Shown here in pieces: positions 7,627-13,807 of a stretch of DNA of 15,441 bases (position 1 is its first letter; each line of letters starts with the position of its first letter). The stretch comes from JAAYAY01 sp964429355. Its GTDB lineage: Bacteria > Planctomycetota > Planctomycetia > Pirellulales > Thermoguttaceae. Position numbers and translations under genes: made by a program. The DNA is taken from contig CAYSCH010000232.1 in assembly GCA_964429355.1 (NCBI GenBank), forward strand, positions 1 through 15,441. The letters are read 5' to 3'. The notes beneath the pieces are model-generated. The model saw nothing but the letters and a program-made list of their open reading frames with translations, did not search any database and was not told the DNA's origin.

Positions 7627-8934
7627 ATGAAGCAAATGGTAGTCACCCTTGCCGGTATCGTGCTGATACTGGCCACGTCGTCCCTTCAGGCTCAGGATGC
7701 CGCGGCCGAACCGGCCCCGGAAACCCCCGTGGCGTCGGAACCCTCGGCGGCCCCGGAAGCCCCTGCAGCGTCGGAAACTCCGGCAGCCGCTGCGGCTCCG
7801 GAAACGGCCGACGCACCGGCGGCCCCTGCGATCGAGACCCCCTCGGCAGGCCCCAAGGCCCAGGCCTTTCAGGAACTGTTTGCACAATGGAAGAAGATCC
7901 TTGCCGAACTGCGAGAGTTGAAATATAAGCAGTACCCGGAAGCCGGAGTCGAGCGCCGCCTGGAGATCTCCAAGCGATACGACGAGCTGATCGCGGAGGG
8001 GGGAGCCCTGCAGGATCGTCTTGTTGCCGCGGCCGTGGAGGCTTTCAAGGAAGCTCCTCAGCAGGACCCGGAAATCGCCCAGTTTCTTCTGGGCATCCAG
8101 AGCTGGGACGCGCAGGGAGACGACTATGAAAAGGCCCTCGAGATGGGACGGATACTGATCGATGGCGGGATCAAGATACCGCACGTGTACTTAATGACCG
8201 GGGAGGCCGCCTTCTGCACCAACGACTTCGAACTCGCCGAGAAGTACTTCAAGTTTGCCGCAGACGAGGGCGCCTTCGACGCCGATAAGATCGCGCCCGA
8301 TATGAAGGAGACGGTGGAGAGAATCCAATCGCACCAGAATCAGATCGGCTACTACAAGGCTCAGTGGGCCAAGGAAAAGGCAGTCCGTGATGCAGAGGCC
8401 AAGGCCGACGACCTGCCTCGCGTGGAAATCACGACCCAGCACGGCAAGATGATCATCGAGCTGTTCGAAAACGAAGCCCCGAACACGGTCGCAAACTTCA
8501 TCTCTCTGGTGAAGAAGGGCTTCTACGATGGACTGACGTTCCACCGCGTGCTGCCGAATTTCATGGCCCAGGGTGGCTGCCCTGAAGGTACGGGAACAGG
8601 CGGTCCCGGTTACCGGATCGAATGTGAATGCGTCCGCCCCGACAGCCGGAAGCACTTCCGGGGTTCGTTGAGCATGGCACACGCGGGACCGGATACCGGT
8701 GGTTCCCAGTTCTTTCTGTGCTTCGCGCCGGCGATCGGGCTCGACGGCCCCCCATCGCCCAGTCATCACACGGTTTTCGGCCGTGTGATCGAGGGTTTCG
8801 ACCAACTGGCCAAGATCAAGCGACGCGATCCTGAGGCCGAAAGCCCTGGTGATGCGGAGAAAATCATCTCCATGAAAGTCATCCGTGACCGCGGCCACGA
8901 GTACCAACCGAAGACGTTGCCCGAGCAGAAATGA
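7627..8934 (+). CDS. Exported cyclophilin-type peptidyl-prolyl cis-trans isomerase
   Basis: A 435-aa protein that catalyses proline isomerisation, probably in the periplasm or at the cell surface. The ATG at 7627 has AGGAG at 7616-7620, six bases upstream, and starts a clean signal peptide (MKQMVVTLAGIVLILATSSLQA, cleavage about residue 22). Residues 23-76 are an Ala/Pro/Glu low-complexity linker. Residues 78-260 form an alpha-helical region that looks TPR-like (EIAQFLLGIQSWD, ALEMGRILIDGG, LAEKYFKFAADEGAF). The cyclophilin domain spans about 264-425: FHRVLPNFMAQGG (305-317, catalytic Arg307), GSLSMAHAGPDTGGSQFFLC (347-366) and HTVFGRVIEG (381-390). Key active-site positions are present, so it should be active. 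It is followed by a strong terminator and appears monocistronic. The role of the helical region is unknown; a client- or partner-binding module is a guess. Confidence 0.9.
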   Translation: MKQMVVTLAGIVLILATSSLQAQDAAAEPAPETPVASEPSAAPEAPAASETPAAAAAPETADAPAAPAIETPSAGPKAQAFQELFAQWKKILAELRELKYKQYPEAGVERRLEISKRYDELIAEGGALQDRLVAAAVEAFKEAPQQDPEIAQFLLGIQSWDAQGDDYEKALEMGRILIDGGIKIPHVYLMTGEAAFCTNDFELAEKYFKFAADEGAFDADKIAPDMKETVERIQSHQNQIGYYKAQWAKEKAVRDAEAKADDLPRVEITTQHGKMIIELFENEAPNTVANFISLVKKGFYDGLTFHRVLPNFMAQGGCPEGTGTGGPGYRIECECVRPDSRKHFRGSLSMAHAGPDTGGSQFFLCFAPAIGLDGPPSPSHHTVFGRVIEGFDQLAKIKRRDPEAESPGDAEKIISMKVIRDRGHEYQPKTLPEQK

Positions 8935-9032
8935 TGCGGTGATACCCGGTTTCCAGGCTTTGGACGGGAGATCGGGGAAAAGGGACGCGTCCGAAGTGCC
9001 CCGGTCCTGACGATGCCGGGTGAGCGAAACGA

Positions 9033-9076
9033 ACATCGGGCTCCGCGTCGTACCGCGGAGCCCGATGTCTTTCTTT
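9033..9076. terminator. Strong intrinsic terminator, probably bidirectional
   Basis: ACATCGGGCTCCGCG (9033-9047) and CGCGGAGCCCGATGT (9054-9068) form a perfect 15-bp stem with a 6-nt loop, followed on the plus strand by CTTTCTTT. It ends the cyclophilin gene. On the minus strand the same stem is followed by TTCGTTTCGC, so it may also end the rpsB-tsf-pyrH-frr operon, whose last gene stops at 9180. Confidence 0.85.
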
Positions 9077-9179
9077 GAGCCGATTTCTGAACCGGCGACG
9101 AGTCCGACAATTGTCGCCCGCGGGAGACTTTCTCAGGGGGGCTTGGAATAGGGTCTTGGTTTGACTTGCCGAACAGCGG

Positions 9180-9740
9180 TCACCCCTCCATGACGTCTTT
9201 CTCGCGACTCTTAGCGAGCTCGCCGGCAGCGGCTTCGTATTTCTTCGTCATTTCCTGGATTTCTTCCTTGACGCTGTCGCGCACGTCTTCGGAAAAGACT
9301 TTGTCCTTCTCGGACTTGTCGGCGGTCTTGTTGCCGTCGCGGCGAATATTGCGGATCGCAACTCTCGTTTCCTCACACAGATCCTTGACCCGGGCAACCA
9401 TCTTGCGGCGCACTTCCATCGAAAGCGGCGGGATCAACAGACGGATCAGTTTTCCGTCGTTCTGGGGGTTGAAGCCAAGATCGCTGGCCTGAATGGTCTT
9501 CTCGATTTCCTTCAGTGTTCCAGGATCGAAGGGCCGGATTACGATCTGATTGGGCTCAGGGCAGGCCACTGCGGCGATCTGCTTCAGAGGGCAGGGAGAA
9601 CCGTAGACCTCAACACGCAGGGAGTCGACCAAACCGGGATTTGCACGGCCAGTGCGAATACCAGCCAGATCGCTCTTGAGCTTGGCGACCGCTTTCTCCA
9701 TTCGTTCTTCGACATCCAGCAGGATCTCTTCGTCGGTCAT
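9180..9740 (-). CDS. frr: Ribosome recycling factor
   Basis: RRF splits post-termination ribosomes together with EF-G. The protein is 186 aa, the normal family length (about 185), starting at the ATG at 9740; the in-frame extension upstream runs into the repeat array and is not conserved-looking. Signatures: GIRTGRANPGLVDSLRVEVY (27-46), DLGFNPQNDGKLIRLLIPPL (87-106), EVRRKMVARVKDLCEETRVA (109-128) and IRNIRRDGNK (129-138), followed by a charged helix to the C-terminus, matching the three-helix-bundle domain of RRF. GAGG lies nine bases before the start. It is the last gene of the rpsB-tsf-pyrH-frr cluster, but is separated from pyrH by a 248-bp spacer mostly made of a tandem repeat. The hairpin at 9033-9068 is the likely end of transcription. 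Confidence 0.97.
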   Translation of the reverse strand: MTDEEILLDVEERMEKAVAKLKSDLAGIRTGRANPGLVDSLRVEVYGSPCPLKQIAAVACPEPNQIVIRPFDPGTLKEIEKTIQASDLGFNPQNDGKLIRLLIPPLSMEVRRKMVARVKDLCEETRVAIRNIRRDGNKTADKSEKDKVFSEDVRDSVKEEIQEMTKKYEAAAGELAKSREKDVMEG

Positions 9741-9825
9741 TTCGAGTGGCCTCACATCAGGGATTCGCACCGCAGACAGGCTGCACCGGGTTGCCGCTCC
9801 GATTAGGAGCGAAAATACGTGATGG

Positions 9826-10003
9826 GACTCCCACCTTTTCTCAGGGCTTCTTAGTGCCGCCGCTAAAACCGCCGATTGGGCACATCCATGCCCGTGGGAG
9901 ACTCCCACGTTTTGTCAGGGGTTTTTGGTGCCGCCGCTAAAACCGCCGATTGGGCACATCCATGCCCGTGGGGGACTCCCACGTTTTGTCAGGGCTTCTT
10001 AGG
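9826..10003. repeat. 74-bp tandem repeat (2.4 copies) in the pyrH-frr spacer
   Basis: Copy A 9826-9899 and copy B 9900-9973 are 74 bp each and differ at about six positions; partial copy C runs from 9974 to about 10003. Each full unit holds two adjacent inverted repeats: GGGCA-CATCCA-TGCCC, then CGTGGGA-GAC-TCCCACG spanning the unit junction. On the plus strand that second stem is followed by TTTT. The unit also contains CGGCGGTTTTAGCGGCGG (minus strand). Copy C overlaps the 3' end of pyrH: the last 14 nt of the gene, stop codon included, recur exactly in copy A 148 bp (two periods) away. This looks like a REP-like dispersed element that has expanded in tandem. Confidence 0.85.
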
Positions 10004-10741
10004 CGACACGAGAGTGCCGACACGGTCGCCTCGGACAGCCTTTTCGATATTGCCTTCCTTCTTGAAATTGAACACCATGATGGGCATATCGTACTGCATG
10101 CACTTGGCGATCGCCTCGGGGTCCATCACCCGCAAATTCTGCCGCAGGACATCATCGTACGTCAACTCCCCATACAAGACGGCATGGGGATTTTTTTCGG
10201 GATCGTCGCTGAAGACCCCGTCGACACGTGTTGCCTTGAGAAGAACGTCGGCTTCCAATTCGAGTGCTCGCTGCGCAGCAGCCGTATCGGTGGTCACAAA
10301 GGGGCTCCCCGTTCCGGCGGCGAGCAGAACGATACGACCTTTATCGAGGTGGCGGCTCGCGCGCCGTCGAATGTAGGGTTCGGCGACACCTTCCATGCGG
10401 ATGGCGGTCATCAGCCGCGTGTCGCAACCGAGGGACTCCAGGGCGTCCTGAAGGGCCAAGCCGTTCATAACCGTGGCGAGCATGCCCATGTAGTGGGCGG
10501 TCGCCTCGTGGATGGCCGAGTTACCGGACGTGAACTGGGCACCGCGGAGAATGTTGCCGCCGCCCATGACGACGGCGATCTGGGCACCGGTCTGGGCGGC
10601 CCGGCCGGTCTGCCGCGCCAAATGAACGACCGCATCCATGGCGATGCCGCGCTCGCCCGGCCGGCAGAACCCCTCCCCGGAGATCTTGAGAATGACTCGC
10701 CTGGGACGATTCTCACTCCGGGGTTCCGACTGCGTTGACAT
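9989..10741 (-). CDS. pyrH: UMP kinase
   Basis: UMP kinase (amino-acid-kinase fold, hexameric) makes UDP from UMP in pyrimidine nucleotide synthesis. The ATG at 10741 gives 250 aa (typical 235-250). It has AAGGAG overlapping the end of tsf, seven bases upstream, and starts four bases after the tsf stop, so the two are tightly coupled; an ATG at 10774 would overlap tsf and lacks a site. Motifs: RVILKISGEGF (15-25), AVVMGGGNILRG (56-67), AAGTGSPFVTTDTAAAQRAL (141-160) and KATRVDGVFSDDPEKNP (169-185), all characteristic of bacterial PyrH. The N-terminal 13 residues are a short polar extension. The C-terminal residues KKP and the stop are embedded in the downstream tandem repeat, so the gene end may have been altered by that element. 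Confidence 0.97.
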   Translation of the reverse strand: MSTQSEPRSENRPRRVILKISGEGFCRPGERGIAMDAVVHLARQTGRAAQTGAQIAVVMGGGNILRGAQFTSGNSAIHEATAHYMGMLATVMNGLALQDALESLGCDTRLMTAIRMEGVAEPYIRRRASRHLDKGRIVLLAAGTGSPFVTTDTAAAQRALELEADVLLKATRVDGVFSDDPEKNPHAVLYGELTYDDVLRQNLRVMDPEAIAKCMQYDMPIMVFNFKKEGNIEKAVRGDRVGTLVSPKKP

Positions 10742-10745
10742 CGAG

Positions 10746-11576
10746 CTACTCCTTGCCGACTTCCCAGTGGACAAAACGGACGATCTTCACCCCGCCGGCG
10801 TTGGCGGCCTGGCTGACCGTCTGCTTGTCGTCCTTGACAAAGGGCTGCTCGTTCAGGCAGCGCTCGGCGTAGAAGTTGCGCAAACGGCCTTCCACCATCT
10901 TCTCAATGATCTTCTCCGGCTTGCCTTCATGGCGAGCGGCCTCACCGAGGATTTCTCGCTCTTTGGCAACCAACGCCTGGTCCAGGTCCTCAATGGCGAC
11001 GACTTGGGGTCGCATGGCGGCCACATGCATGCAGATGTCCTTGGCCAAAGTTGGGTTGGTGCCCTCGATCTCGAGCAATACTCCCACGCTGCCGTTGTGG
11101 TGGACGTATCCGCCACAGGTCGCATCGATCCGCACGATCCGGTTGAGGCGAAACACTTCGCGAATCCGGTTGTTGAGATCATCGAAAACGGTTCGGAGCG
11201 TCTTCGACGGAGTGGAGGGGGATGGCTGGCCGAGCAACTCGTCGGCAGTGGCAGCACCAGGGCCAGTGGCCAATTGCCGGGCGAGGGCTTCGGCCAAGGC
11301 CACAAACTCCTCGTTGTTGGCCACAGGAGCCGATTCGCAAAGCAGTTCCACCATGGCACCCACACCGGCCTGCATATCGGTGTAGATTGCGATGCGACCG
11401 GTCGATGTTTCGCGACCGGCACGCTTGTCCATCGTTTGTTTTCCGGCCTTGCGGAGCAATTCGATCGCAGCCTCTTCGTTGCCACCCGCCTCCTGCAAGG
11501 CTTTCTTGCAGTCCATCATGGGCAATCCCGTGCGTTCGCGCAGGGCTTTCACTGCTGCCGCGGTAATATCTGCCAT
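10746..11576 (-). CDS. tsf: Elongation factor Ts
   Basis: EF-Ts is the nucleotide exchange factor that regenerates EF-Tu-GTP. The 276-aa protein begins MADITAAAVKALRERTGLPM, followed by MDCKKALQEAGGNEEAAIEL, the conserved N-terminal UBA-like domain. The block LLCESAPVANNEEFVALA (78-95) corresponds to the family's E-T-D-FVA-N--F motif, which lies in the core domain. GAGGAG sits eight bases before the ATG. It lies 198 bp downstream of rpsB and four bases upstream of pyrH. The length is normal (E. coli 283). Confidence 0.97.
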   Translation of the reverse strand: MADITAAAVKALRERTGLPMMDCKKALQEAGGNEEAAIELLRKAGKQTMDKRAGRETSTGRIAIYTDMQAGVGAMVELLCESAPVANNEEFVALAEALARQLATGPGAATADELLGQPSPSTPSKTLRTVFDDLNNRIREVFRLNRIVRIDATCGGYVHHNGSVGVLLEIEGTNPTLAKDICMHVAAMRPQVVAIEDLDQALVAKEREILGEAARHEGKPEKIIEKMVEGRLRNFYAERCLNEQPFVKDDKQTVSQAANAGGVKIVRFVHWEVGKE

Positions 11577-11653
11577 CAGAGAATCTCCTCAGATTAATCG
11601 CTCGATCGTTGGTTTCTTGGTGTATATTCAGCCAGTCGAAAAGGCGGGACTCC

Positions 11654-11723
11654 CGGTCCGAAGGACCGTCAAATCCCACGGCGCGTAGGAAACGATCTGA
11701 CGCACCGACGCGTCTCCGACGCG
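11654..11723 (-). other. Two compact hairpins in the rpsB-tsf spacer
   Basis: CGCGTC-TCC-GACGCG (11709-11723) and CGGTCC-GAA-GGACCG (11654-11668) are two perfect 6-bp stems with 3-nt loops in the 198-bp spacer. Neither is followed by a T-run. They could tune read-through or protect mRNA ends; bacterial rpsB-tsf spacers often hold an attenuator, so that is one possible role here. Confidence 0.35.
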
Positions 11724-11774
11724 AGGACGCAGGTTGTTCGCATCTCCAACCGAAAGCCGGGTGCAGAGGTCCAC

Positions 11775-12512
11775 CTAGACGGCCGCGGGTTCGCCGGCGC
11801 CCTCGGTCAATTCTTGCGTACGCTGTCCCGCAGTCGATTTGCCGGCGAGCACTGCGTCGGCCAGCAGCGACGAAATCAATTCGATCGAGCGAATGCTATC
11901 GTCATTGCCCGGGATCGGCAGGTCCACCTCGTCCGGATCGCAGTTGGTGTCGATCAATGCGATGGTGGTAATGCCGAGTTTCTGGGCCTCGCGGATCGCG
12001 TTCTTCTCTTTCTTGGGATCGATCACTATCAGGCATTCGGGCATGCGATTCAGATTGCGAATACCGTTCAAGTTGCGGTACATCTTCCGGTATTCGCGAT
12101 TGAGCGCCGATTGCATCTTCTTCGAGTAACTGGAGAGCTCTTCCCCGGCCCGAAGCGATTCGAGTTCTTCGAGACGCCCAAGTCGACTGCGAATCGTACG
12201 GAAATTGGTCAATGTTCCACCCAGCCAGCGATCGCTGACGAAGGGCATTGCGCAACGCGTGGCCTGCTGTTCGATGGTCTCGGAAGCCTGACGTTTGGTG
12301 CCGACAAACAGCACGAGGCTGCCCCCGGCAACGACCTGCTGAATGTACTTTCTGGCACGAAGCAGCCCGCGAATCGTTTCGCGAACGTCGATGACGTGAA
12401 TCAGGTTACGGCGTCCGTAGATGTACGGGCGCATCTTTGGGTTCCATCGACTGGCACGGTGGCCAAAATGAACGCCAGCCTCAATGAGATCCTTCACGAG
12501 AACAGTTGCCAC
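11775..12512 (-). CDS. rpsB: 30S ribosomal protein S2
   Basis: S2 binds late to the 30S head and is needed for mRNA binding. I chose the GTG at 12512: GAGGAG lies nine bases upstream and the product (V/M)ATVLVKDLIEAGVHFGHRA begins as S2 normally does. The upstream in-frame ATG at 12557 would add 15 atypical residues and place the good ribosome-binding site inside the gene. The 245 aa contain GVHFGHRASRWNPKMRPYIY (13-32), RRNLIHVIDVRET (34-46), VLFVGTKRQA (67-76), RWLGGTLTNFRTI (95-107) and ECLIVIDPKKEKNAIREA (159-176), all diagnostic. It is the first gene of the rpsB-tsf-pyrH-frr cluster, with a promoter about 150 bp upstream. S2 often autoregulates its own operon through its leader; the 140-nt leader here would allow that, but no specific element was identified. 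Confidence 0.97.
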   Translation of the reverse strand: MATVLVKDLIEAGVHFGHRASRWNPKMRPYIYGRRNLIHVIDVRETIRGLLRARKYIQQVVAGGSLVLFVGTKRQASETIEQQATRCAMPFVSDRWLGGTLTNFRTIRSRLGRLEELESLRAGEELSSYSKKMQSALNREYRKMYRNLNGIRNLNRMPECLIVIDPKKEKNAIREAQKLGITTIALIDTNCDPDEVDLPIPGNDDSIRSIELISSLLADAVLAGKSTAGQRTQELTEGAGEPAAV

Positions 12513-12658
12513 AGATTCTTTCTCCTCGAGAGATAGGCACACCGGCTCCTTCCCCAATTCGGGCGGGGATCGCCCGCGGGATGTCCGGCGTTGGGATTCG
12601 TTCGGTCGGGTGTGGGGTTCAACCTGTGCGCCGGACCGTGCAGCGCAACAAGCCGTTC

Positions 12659-12687
12659 ATGTTAACAGTTGGGGGGAGGGTGGTCAA
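12659..12687 (-). promoter_or_regulatory. Sigma-70-like promoter of the rpsB-tsf-pyrH-frr operon
   Basis: On the minus strand TTGACC (12687-12682, 5/6 to the -35 consensus) and TAACAT (12664-12659, 4/6 to the -10) are separated by exactly 17 bp. Transcription would start near 12650, giving a leader of about 140 nt before the rpsB GTG at 12512. This is the best promoter match I saw in the window and lies where a ribosomal-protein operon promoter is expected. Confidence 0.6.
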
Positions 12688-12820
12688 TCGTGCCCCATCC
12701 GGGCCTCCAGGCAGCACGAATGGGGATTCATCGGCAGATCGGGCAGGGGCACTGGCGACTATCCGAGGCAAATCACAGATTTTCCGCCGGCTTTCCTCGG
12801 TTGGGGAGCGGGCGATGTGG

Positions 12821-12868
12821 GAAGCCACCTGGCAAGAACTCGAACCTTGAATGAGGGAACCATAATCC
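12821..12868 (-). pseudogene. Degenerate 3'-half copy of tRNA-Gln
   Basis: These 48 bases match 13166-13213, at the 3' part of the intact tRNA-Gln gene, with about five mismatches. The copy keeps the 3' acceptor strand, the T-arm (TTCGAGT-type loop on the minus strand), the variable loop, the 3' anticodon stem and the anticodon loop, then similarity stops abruptly. No D-arm or 5' acceptor strand follows, so it cannot fold as a tRNA. Mismatches also fall in the acceptor and T stems. It lies about 345 bp from the intact gene in the same orientation. Confidence 0.8.
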
Positions 12869-13044
12869 AGGGGCAGGGGCCAAACAGGAGTCAAGGCCGG
12901 TCCAAGCGTGGCCGGTCACAAGTACCGGCCGGCGGTCGAAGACATGGCTGTTTCCCGGGAATTTCTTGCATTCCGCGATCGCGTGGCAGCGATTCCTGTA
13001 ACGCCGGCCCTTGGCCAGAACTTGCCCAGTTTAGCATCGGGACT

Positions 13045-13101
13045 GGCAACACTTTGAGTAACAGTCAGGAGGGCTCTTGCCAACACTTTCGGTTACAGTC
13101 G
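13045..13101. repeat. Pair of direct repeats, 34 bp apart
   Basis: GGCAACACTTTGAGTAACAG (from 13045) and GCCAACACTTTCGGTTACAG (from 13080) share CAACACTTT and, a few bases on, ACAGTC. The CAACACTTT starts are at 13047 and 13081, a spacing of 34 bp. They lie between the tRNA-Gln gene and its degenerate copy. They may be protein-binding sites or remnants of a duplicated unit. Confidence 0.6.
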
Positions 13102-13169
13102 CCCGAAAACAACAGAAGCCGCCCTTGCCCATTCGCTGCAAGTGCGGCTCTCTTATTGACTTATGGAAG

Positions 13170-13240
13170 CTACCCGGCAAGGACTCGAACCTTGAACGAG
13201 GGAACCAAAATCCCTTGTGTTACCATTACACCACCGGGTA
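13170..13240 (-). tRNA. trnQ: tRNA-Gln (anticodon TTG)
   Basis: Read on the minus strand from 13240: acceptor TACCCGG pairs with CCGGGTA; the D-arm is GTGT-AATGGTAA-CAC; the anticodon stem AGGGA/TCCCT encloses the loop TTTTGGT, anticodon TTG, reading glutamine codons; the T-stem CAAGG/CCTTG encloses TTCGAGT; the discriminator is G at 13170. No CCA is encoded directly after it. The length is 71 nt. All four arms pair well, so it should be functional. A truncated relative lies at 12821-12868. Confidence 0.95.
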
Positions 13241-13249
13241 ACAAGCCAA

Positions 13250-13283
13250 GGCCGAGCCCCACAAGTGATTGTCGGGCTCGGCC
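13250..13283. terminator. Long perfect hairpin between the pilin-like gene and tRNA-Gln
   Basis: GGCCGAGCCC (13250-13259) pairs with GGGCTCGGCC (13274-13283). Inside, after a C-C mismatch, ACAA pairs with TTGT around a GTGA loop, which on the plus strand would be a GNRA tetraloop. On the minus strand it lies downstream of the pilin-like gene (stop 13358) and ten bases before the tRNA; the following TTGGCTTGTT is only weakly T-rich. Terminator of the pilin-like gene is the simplest reading. Confidence 0.5.
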
Positions 13284-13357
13284 GATATGCTCAACTGTGT
13301 AATCTATTGACTTGACCCGGTTTCGGCAAGTGGGACTTGGACCTCAAGGTTGCCCAC

Positions 13358-13807
13358 TTATTCGGGTGTCCAGCCGGTGTGGTTCGGCCAGATACCGCCC
13401 GTCTCTTCGTCGTACTGCCAGCCCTCCGCATCAGCCGTGGGCCCTGTGGGAGGAACCGTTGTAGCCGCGTAGATCGTGTTGACATTGTCAAACGGATTGG
13501 CTGGGATATCTCCGTCCAGGTAGGGGCCAAAGGCACCATCAGCTTGGGCAGTGCCCGCGGCATCGGTCTTGGTCAGCAATTGGGGCAGGCTGTTGTCCGT
13601 CAGTGTAGGGTAAAATCCGTGATGGATCTTGAAAAGTTCGATCTGGGATCGCAGTGTGTGCGTGTTGAACTTCACGGCGCTCTTTTTCGCGTCCGTGGTC
13701 GACGACGCGAACTGAGGTATCACGGTTGCCGCCAGGACGGCCATGATCACCACTACGATGAGCACTTCAATCAAAGTGAAGGCCTTCTTCTTCCGTTCAG
13801 TTGTCAT
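13358..13807 (-). CDS. Type IV pilin-like / general secretion pseudopilin (prepilin N-methylation signal)
   Basis: A 149-aa protein with a classic class III signal: a basic leader MTTERKKKA, then FTLIEVLIVVVIMAVLAATV, with Phe at +1 and Glu at +5 of the mature protein. The prepilin peptidase would cut after Ala9; Ala rather than the usual Gly at -1 is tolerated but less common. The rest resembles GspG-type major pseudopilins: a long helix (KKSAVKFNTHTLRSQIELFK), then YPTLTDNSLPQLLTK, a GPYLDGDIPANPFDN block, and an aromatic C-terminus (GWQYDEETGGIW). Such proteins polymerise into periplasmic pseudopili or type IV pili. No other secretion or pilus genes are in the window, so it is an orphan copy, as often seen in planctomycetes. 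The ribosome-binding site is modest (AAGGA, 10 bases upstream). The long hairpin at 13250-13283 may end its transcript. Confidence 0.9.
   Translation of the reverse strand: MTTERKKKAFTLIEVLIVVVIMAVLAATVIPQFASSTTDAKKSAVKFNTHTLRSQIELFKIHHGFYPTLTDNSLPQLLTKTDAAGTAQADGAFGPYLDGDIPANPFDNVNTIYAATTVPPTGPTADAEGWQYDEETGGIWPNHTGWTPE

Larger units (their letters stand above)
12513..13169. other. Gene-free spacer upstream of rpsB
   Basis: No convincing gene. It holds the rpsB promoter and leader (12513-12687) and a degenerate tRNA-Gln fragment (12821-12868). It also holds a 7-bp hairpin GGCCGGT...ACCGGCC (12910-12930), a perfect palindrome TTCCCGGGAA (12952-12961), a CGCGATCGCG palindrome near 12977, and a pair of direct repeats (13045-13101). 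Open frames across it are short and show no family resemblance. The density of repeated and partly duplicated sequence suggests a recombination-prone spacer beside the tRNA gene. Confidence 0.5.

Noticed and set aside
8191..9036. A 281-codon minus-strand frame opposite the cyclophilin gene
   Set aside because: It lies almost entirely opposite a gene with clear cyclophilin motifs and starts inside the terminator stem.
9826..10003. Possible CRISPR array in the pyrH-frr spacer
   Set aside because: The 74-bp units are directly adjacent and similar along their whole length, so there are no unique spacers; no cas genes nearby.
9950..10738. A 262-codon plus-strand frame across the repeat array and opposite pyrH
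   Set aside because: Antisense to a clear UMP kinase. Its start lies in the tandem repeat and its protein has no family resemblance.
10638..12536. Long plus-strand frames opposite tsf and rpsB
   Set aside because: Antisense shadows of two firmly identified translation genes, with no ribosome-binding sites or motifs.
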